From Thozetella sp. PMI_491 (Eukaryota; Ascomycota; Sordariomycetes; Chaetosphaeriales; Chaetosphaeriaceae): DNA of 64,000 nt. Positions within the stretch are counted from its first letter, which is position 1; each line of letters opens with the position of its first letter. Made by a program: the position numbers and the translations under genes. The stretch covers positions 496,001-560,000 of the forward strand of contig MU270050.1 of the NCBI GenBank assembly GCA_021432635.1, read 5' to 3'. This document shows positions 57,617 to 64,000 of the stretch, one piece after another. Below the pieces are notes generated by a model. That model had not been told where the DNA came from and did no database searches. It saw nothing but the letters and a program-made list of their open reading frames with translations.

Positions 57617-59841
57617 TTCTTTAATGGTTGCTCGCGGTGAGGAACCGGGGCAGGGTCGACACGCTTTTTCGTCTTGCACTTTACCATGAAGGAGAGAGGA
57701 AGAGCGAAGAGAAGGAAAGCTAACGGCGTGCTGCGGGAATGGTGTTTGATGGTCGTCAGAGCCCTCCACAAAAGCAAGGGCTCTCCTCTTACTGGCTTGG
57801 TCGCTCTCCAAGGCCAGGGTATGAACACGATCCCTGTTCCGAGCAGGGCGGTGCCGATCTTGGCTCGCTTCGTTCGTATGCAGGCCTAATTCGGCTGCCT
57901 ACTCGGGCTTCAACCCTGGAAAGCTTGTTAGCGCGTGAATTTTAAGACTAGGGCGGAACGGCCCACATAACGGCCGTTAGTCACCAATGCTGACATTCAG
58001 AGTCCTCTGCCTAGGGCTGTGGCGTATAGGCTGAAAATGAAAACACCTGGGTGATATACCGAGGAGCGGATCTGCTAGAGCTTCCCTCGTAATACATACC
58101 AGACGTATCGGCTATATTTAGAGGGAAGTATAGGTTTAGGCTTGCGCTCCGGCGTGTGCTAATGCTAAGGTTCTCACAATCCCCTCTTGTACCTAAGCAG
58201 TAGATATACAGTCAGTGTCTCATAGTTATTGAAGCATTTATATTTTTTTCCCACAGCATGCTACTGGGAGGTCTTCAAGTATTGGCCGGTTTATACGATA
58301 GCTATTCCAACAGCCACGCCTTTTTAAATTATTCAGCCAATAATTGATGCTTTTATTTCTGCGAGGTCCATATTAGCAGCACCACTATCACAGTGCTTCT
58401 CGCCTCAAGAAATTATGACCTAGACTCGAGTCTGTTCTTTATGAGGTAGACATATAGGAAGGTTAATCTTAAGCGGTTCTATCTTTACGAGTGGCGGGCT
58501 GTGGTGGCTCTCGGGGGATAAGCTTATTACTGAGGGTTATCTTTTGACTATTCTGCTGATCGACCCTTATAGCCAGGTAGTCAGAAACAGTCTGAAAGTT
58601 TAAAGAGTTGCTCTGGAGAAAGATTCGAGAGCTGTGCTTATTCGTTAGATTGGTATATCTCGAGGACGAGTAGCTTTGCCGGCGGCTAGCATAGTAGCCT
58701 ATTAACAATATCCCCGATCCTAAAGACTACGATCCTTCTCGATACGCCTTTCCTGCGGAATTACTCAGAGTTCATTCCCTTATTAGACGGAGGACGATTG
58801 GGTCTGATAGCTCGCGAGACTATTGGTAGCCCTGGCCGCAGGACCCTCAGTGAGGAGAATACCGTCCGTCAGCCTTATAGCGCGTGTGTGTAAATAGTGT
58901 CTTCAATAAATTCTCAGGATTGCCGAATCAATGTTAAAAATGATGGGGTATGGAGGCGGCAGTAGTGCCACTAAGCCCAAGCTGCAGCCACCATACAAGG
59001 GGCAAAGCCGTGCTGTGCTCCACTGTCCGGCTCTGTTATCACACCCCTGCAGTAAAGCAGGGCCTCGCGGCGCCGAGCCGGCGACCCCAAAGTCTAATTA
59101 TCAGTGCTTTTGTATATGAGGAACGATCTTAATAAAGCTAAATGGGAATTTTGACCTTTCAGCCCCAAGCCATTAAAGTCCAAGGATATTCCAGACAAAC
59201 CAGTGGAACCTTGTGTGGGATTGAGTGATTTAAATACTACCAGGTGCCAATATTCCCTTAAACTGGCGGAAACTCAGCTACTCCTCCTGCCAAGAGTTTA
59301 TTAAACCAACCCTTCCAGCCACGACACGGTAGTGTTTGCTGTGTGGGCATGGGGAGAGCTAGATACTGCCTTATTGGCTTTATACTGCTTCGTGTAAAGC
59401 CTGTGGAGTTTATGTAACCGTGCCAATGGCGACGGGTAATGTCAGCTACAACAGATCGGACTCCAACCTCGGTCTATCTATCTCCATTAGGCTAGATAGT
59501 ATCTTTCTTGAGGTTAAGCTAGTAGCAAGCTCATCTCGAAACGATGGCAATTGTAACCGGCTTATGGTGGGATTATTCCAAGCCAGCCGTGCTGGCATAG
59601 ACACTGATGCTTAGAGTCTAGTAAGGCAATATCTTGCTTTTGTCTCTGGCCTTGCTCGTGACCCTGGCCGGTGCAAATTTCTAGATCCTCACCTTCTTCC
59701 TCTATGGAAAGCTGAGTGTGACACCGCTAACGTGGTATATCTGTAACTCGAAGTCAGTTTGCGATATTCCCACAGCCCTATCGACATTGTGTGGGAGGCG
59801 GTTAAGATCTACCCCGTCTAGTATAAGAACTGTCCCTTAAG
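57617..59841. other. Intergenic, partly AT-rich
   Basis: 57617-57950 is the promoter side of the PAN gene and is open by chance. 58000-58950 is gene-free. 59300-59800 may be decayed 5-prime sequence of the relic that follows, but I cannot align it. Confidence 0.4.
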
Positions 59842-61200
59842 GCTCCTGTTACAGATATATTCCTTTATATTACCGACACTTTTGGTCTTTGCTGGCTTTG
59901 CCGTTGCGGAAATCTTGACGTTGAGTGTTGCCAGTAAGACGTATGGAACTGTTGTTGCGTGGGTCAGCCAGGATGCCTGCGGCTTTTGGCGCTATAATAC
60001 GAATGATATCCGCGGGTTTGCAGCAGAGAGTGCGAAATTCAGTAATGACATAATTTATGTCTGGGCCCATGTTAGTAACTTTGATACATGCGGCTTGGCG
60101 GGCTCTGCCACAGCCCGATTTGCCTTTGTCAAGCCAGTACTTCCGTATACTATAAACACCAGGGTGATATGTCCTATACTGGCCAGCAGTCGATGGCTTC
60201 TTAGCCGTAACACAGCTTACAGTGCGACGACTTATATACTAGACTCCTGGGAAATGCTAGGCATTAACGTACTAGAATGAGCCTGGGCTACCGTGCAGCT
60301 TGACGTTACTCACTCTCCACTTAATATAATAGATCTTGTTGAAGTAAGGGAGATAAATAGCTACACCGTTTTGGTTTGGCATCTGGGAGTAGTAGGGATT
60401 AAAGCACTACTCTCTGAAGATATATATCTGTATAATACAGAGACGCTCTGTGCTGATATTGCATACCAAATAATGTGAGTTGTCACCAGCTATCTAAGAA
60501 ACCGCGGCTGCCTAATGTCCTGGGGAATTATGTTATTTCTACCTGATGTTTAATAGCTGTTGGAAAACTGCCTGCCTTTGCGCAGGGCTCCTATAATAGC
60601 AGCACGTCTGGGAGTATCTGGCAGCTTATTGTCGACTTTAACAGAACCGATGCCAACGCCAGCGTCTTCTTTCTCAGCCAGAACAACCTCAGCTACTTTA
60701 GCCCTGTTTTCGATCCGTTGTTGTCTTCCAACAGCACTAGTTCTGTCACGTTCGGATCGACAACACTAGTTCACAATGACTCTGCCTCCAGAACCATGGG
60801 ATGCGCCGACCAGTACCGGATGTGTAACCCGACCGCCAGGGGATGAATCGCCCTGGGCGGCCTTCCCCGGCTGCGAGACTCAGTTCTTTCAGATAACACT
60901 CTTGGCTTCAACCCTGCACAACAAGTTTCTGCAGGTCGCTTGCTTGTTGCCCTCCCCGCGACCCGTACGTAAAGTACCGTTCAGGTGCTCGACACCGGTA
61001 CCCTGTGGGCAAACAACCTCGTCTTGAAAGGCAATTTGGCTGCGGACTGCCCGAAAACCAGTGGCAGAGTGGGGCCCTGGGCTGGTTCCAGACCACTCTG
61101 GCCCGCATACAAGCCTATGTCGTGGATTTCGCCTCGAATGCTGGCAGGCTCGGGCCAGTTGGCAAGTTTGTCTCGCGATATAAGCATGATAGTGAGCTTG
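59842..61200 (+). pseudogene. Large decayed gene of an ascomycete secreted/membrane protein family
   Basis: Several protein-like blocks lie in order but in different frames. They are: 59882-60280 with VASKTYGTVVAWVSQDACGFW; 60562-60843 with NRTDANASVFFLSQNNLSYFSPV and MGCADQYRMCNPTARG, then TGA; 60847-60968 with NTLGFNPAQQVSAGRLLVAL, then TAA; LWANNLVLKGNLA; and, after a frameshift, 61044-61165 with GLPENQWQ, LGWFQTTLARIQAYVVDFA. The block order (FFLSQN, DQYxxCNP, LWANNLV, LPxNQWQ, GWFxTTLAxxQ) matches a long uncharacterised ascomycete family I recall from other genomes. Multiple stops and at least two frame changes show it is dead. Confidence 0.55.
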
Positions 61201-61212
61201 ATATATGGCTGT

Positions 61213-61263
61213 GTATCCACCAGGGATCTCGCTTCCTAGGAATTCTAGGAAGCAGGTGGATAC
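61213..61263. repeat. Two-part inverted repeat (hairpin)
   Basis: The outer arms GTATCCACC (61213-61221) and GGTGGATAC (61255-61263) and inner arms GCTTCCTAG (61231-61239) and CTAGGAAGC (61245-61253) are both perfect 9-bp complements. An unpaired 9-base bulge lies on the left and one base on the right. It sits just after the 3-prime end of the relic gene. Confidence 0.75.
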
Positions 61264-64000
61264 GCCCACGACCGGGTATAAATGGCCCTCCCAATCAGCC
61301 ACGTAGCTTCATGAATCAACATCCTGCTTTCCATACAGCCACCACTGCTTAAGTAACTTTCTGTTGCTATATACGAGCGTAGCAATTGGGGAGGCATCTT
61401 ATTCTGTAAATAGCCTACCTAGCTTAGCTGACCCTACACGAAGTAAAATGCTGCGAACAAACTGCCTTATGCGACACCGAGCTAATAGCTTTTCCTTTGT
61501 CAGCTGTCGCCCAGCCAATACAATCCGGTGTCGCACAAGGTGGTTTGTCGCATTCGGCACCATAGAACTTGAGAAAACTTGACCACCACCTCGTTGGCAC
61601 TACAGTTTGGCGTGACAACTAAAATAATGAGCAAGACCACTTAATGCTTCATTAAGCCATGATATTTTGTGGGAGAAATATGCCGTTTTTCGGGAGATGA
61701 GCACCGCTAAACCTACTTGAAGGACCTGTTAAACGTTAACAAGAGGAAATCCTGACAAGCGTCGACCCCCTGATGGGATGGCCGAGCTTTATTAGTTCCA
61801 CGGTAGTCGACTATTTACGCTAACCATTGAGCCTGTGTATCCACTTCCATGGGGTATTTAACCCTCTGCCACAAAGCCCTCATGTAACCACAATCAGACT
61901 CTTTCCTGGATCCTTGAATACGCAGGCCAACAAGTTGCCTTTAGTGGAAATTTCGAGAGGTGACATTGAGCCACTTACAGTTTTGTGTAACACCACTTCA
62001 GATCGATTGTTTTTTTAACCCAAAACCTCCATCCAATAATAATAGATCCTTCTTAACAGCAATATCAGCAGCCACACTAACCTGTATCTGTCACGCGTCG
62101 ATGGAAGCGATGGGCAAGGCCACCTTGAACCAGTCAATTATGGCTATCACAGGTTGATGAGAAAAGAAAGCAGAGAGAAGCTAGGGCTGGCGGGCTGGGC
62201 AGCTATTTACAGAGAGGCGGCAGTCCAACTCTACAGCCCTCGGCTACACCTCATTATGTTGGCGAATGGGGCAGTGCCGGCGCACGGACCACGACAGTAT
62301 CCATAGAACTAAAGTTCCACGGCGTTGCTGCCTCGCACACTAGCGGTTCAGCCATAAAGTTAAGTCGTTTGGCTAATCACATGATCTTGACCCTAGCTAT
62401 GCCAGTAAGCTTGAAAATTTAGCAATTCTGGCACCGCGACCATAGATTTTGTCGGTGAAACCTTATTGCTACAGCTCTGACTTTCAGGTCTGCTCGAAGC
62501 CTGTCAAGTCATCTCCCTCTGCATTCGTCTTGTCTAGCAGGCTTGTGTTTTTGGCTCCGAAATGGCTGTGCACGGTCGATGGAAACAAAGGATAAAGAGC
62601 AGACACTGGATCTCGTGTGTTAGCAACTGGGGCCTCTCCTCTTACATCTAGTACAATATCTTACAAGTCTGCATTTCGTTCATATCCCAATTATACTCAT
62701 CACGAGACGGCATTATGTTTTCTACCACCGCGAATCCAGCTGCCAGATGTCTCGAAGACTTCCATCGCTGCCACGCCAACCATGGAGCAGGAGGTCAAGC
62801 GCAAGAGGAACGTGGAGCTTGAAGTACGGCAATAGACCATTGCGTTTCTCCTCACTATGTTGTGCAATGCCTTGCCCCCAAAGCGGCAGACACCCTCACC
62901 CAACGAGAGTTTTGCCTCTTTATGCCTTTTTGGAATGTCCGAAAGCCGGTTGGAGCCAAGATCAAATACTTATACATGATATGCTAGAAGAGAGACTTGA
63001 TCCCTTCTACTCAGGAGAGGGACAAATTTCCAGCGAAATCGTGATATGCTTGCTTTACCAAGTGGTCCTGGGGATGCCAATTTGGGGATTATTTTATATT
63101 GATAGAGTAAGGATGAGACGATTAGAGGCCTCTGGAACGAGAATAGTGTAACGACTAGTCTGCTTAACCTAGAAGGAATAAATACTAGCTTTACTTTTAG
63201 ATATGACTAGTATTTGTAGGGGTGACAAGGTATTTTTAGGCAAACCTGGCTGTTTTATAAGTAAATGGAGATGCAGAGTGAAAGCCTTTTATGACAGGCT
63301 TTCTACTGATCTTTTAGATATCCTGCATCTGCCTTTTATTTTCTCTGGTTCCTGCTAAGCCTAAGATAATATTTAAAGATACCTCCTAGTTAAAGCCTAA
63401 TATATTATAATTCCACTATATTTTTCAGTAGGAGTGTTAAGGTCTAACCTTAACTTCTGGTCTAATGTTTTATGCTGTAGCTTTTTTTATATCTATTACT
63501 AAATATCTGGATTATTTATGCCTATAGAAGCTAGGTAATATATAGCAGTTTAGATAGATAGAGGTCTAAATTTTATCCTATAACTTCTGGGAAGGTAGTA
63601 TGATCTAGATGTATTTATTTGCGAATGTGCCTCGTGTAATTAGCATCACAGGAAGAATATACCTCTCTAAAAGATGTGGGCTTATCTGAAAAGGGAGAAG
63701 ACAGAAGGAAGCCTTTTGCAGATTGAAGAATATAGACTGGTATTTATCAATTGGGTGAGCAGGTCTTTGTGGCGTGATCCACAGCTTTTGCTTTCCAAGG
63801 GAGAGTCGCTCGCCACGGCAGTTGCAGAACCGATTCGCTAAAAGATGAGAAATGCGCGAGTAAGATATCACCAAAAAGCCTTAATTACAACACTCCAATC
63901 ACTTGACTTACTCCTTACCAATCAACACAGCAAACTTTATCCGCAGTACGATCTTATAGTAACCAGCCAACCACAGCCATCCACAATAGATTTTTGAAGA
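61264..64000. other. Gene-poor end of window
   Basis: Scattered frames only. The longest, 62747-63151 (+, 134 codons), has a plausible second half (DQILIHDMLEERLDPFY, GMPIWGLFYIDRV) but no known domain. 63160-63600 is AT-rich and RIP-like. No gene called. Confidence 0.45.

Overview
The window is nuclear DNA of a filamentous ascomycete (Pezizomycotina). Genes carry short spliceosomal introns (about 48-120 bases) with GT...AG ends and CTAAC/CTGAC-like branch points. The families are typical of these fungi: Zn2Cys6 regulators, several P450s, ACS and DHA1 MFS transporters, F-box proteins, a Fungal_N/STAND-type domain, secreted esterases, DUF8021-like and ML-domain proteins. I cannot fix the genus. 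AT-rich gene-free blocks and relics with stop codons explainable by C-to-T change suggest past repeat-induced point mutation (RIP).

Layout. 0.3-2.5 kb: multi-zinc-finger protein (-). 2.5-5.5 kb: repeat-rich, gene-free. 5.5-8.8 kb: an ML-domain lipid-binding protein, an acidic hypothetical protein and a small two-exon protein that may share the ML-like pattern. 9.1-27.8 kb: a cluster-like stretch with three P450s, two MFS transporters and a Zn2Cys6 regulator, interrupted by a low-complexity membrane protein and an F-box protein. No PKS, NRPS or terpene synthase is present, so it is either a tailoring/detoxification/catabolic set or part of a larger cluster. 29-38 kb: a GH3 relic, then two genes sharing a STAND-type N-terminal helical domain, one with ankyrin-like segments and no NB domain, the other fused to a G-protein alpha subunit whose nucleotide-binding motifs are degraded. 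39-41 kb: a third MFS transporter. 42.6-43.1 kb: a small secreted cysteine-containing protein. 43-47 kb: relics and AT-rich DNA. 47.1-48.9 kb: a probably GPI-anchored carboxylesterase. 49-51.3 kb: an LTR-like element, a histidine-kinase receiver relic and a glycoside hydrolase fragment. 52.5-53.4 kb: a secreted DUF8021-like protein. 56.7-57.6 kb: a PAN/apple-type membrane protein. 59.8-61.2 kb: a large decayed gene. The remainder looks non-coding.

How genes may work together. The divergent MFS/P450 pair (18.4-22.6 kb), the Zn2Cys6 gene next to it and the second transporter form the most credible co-regulated unit. A CGG-N6-CCG palindrome lies upstream of the 11-12.7 kb P450. The most unusual locus is the STAND-type-domain/pseudo-G-alpha fusion at 36.3-38.2 kb with its STAND-type-domain/ankyrin neighbour. 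All exon joins were inferred by reading splice signals and frame continuity; none was checked against transcripts or databases.
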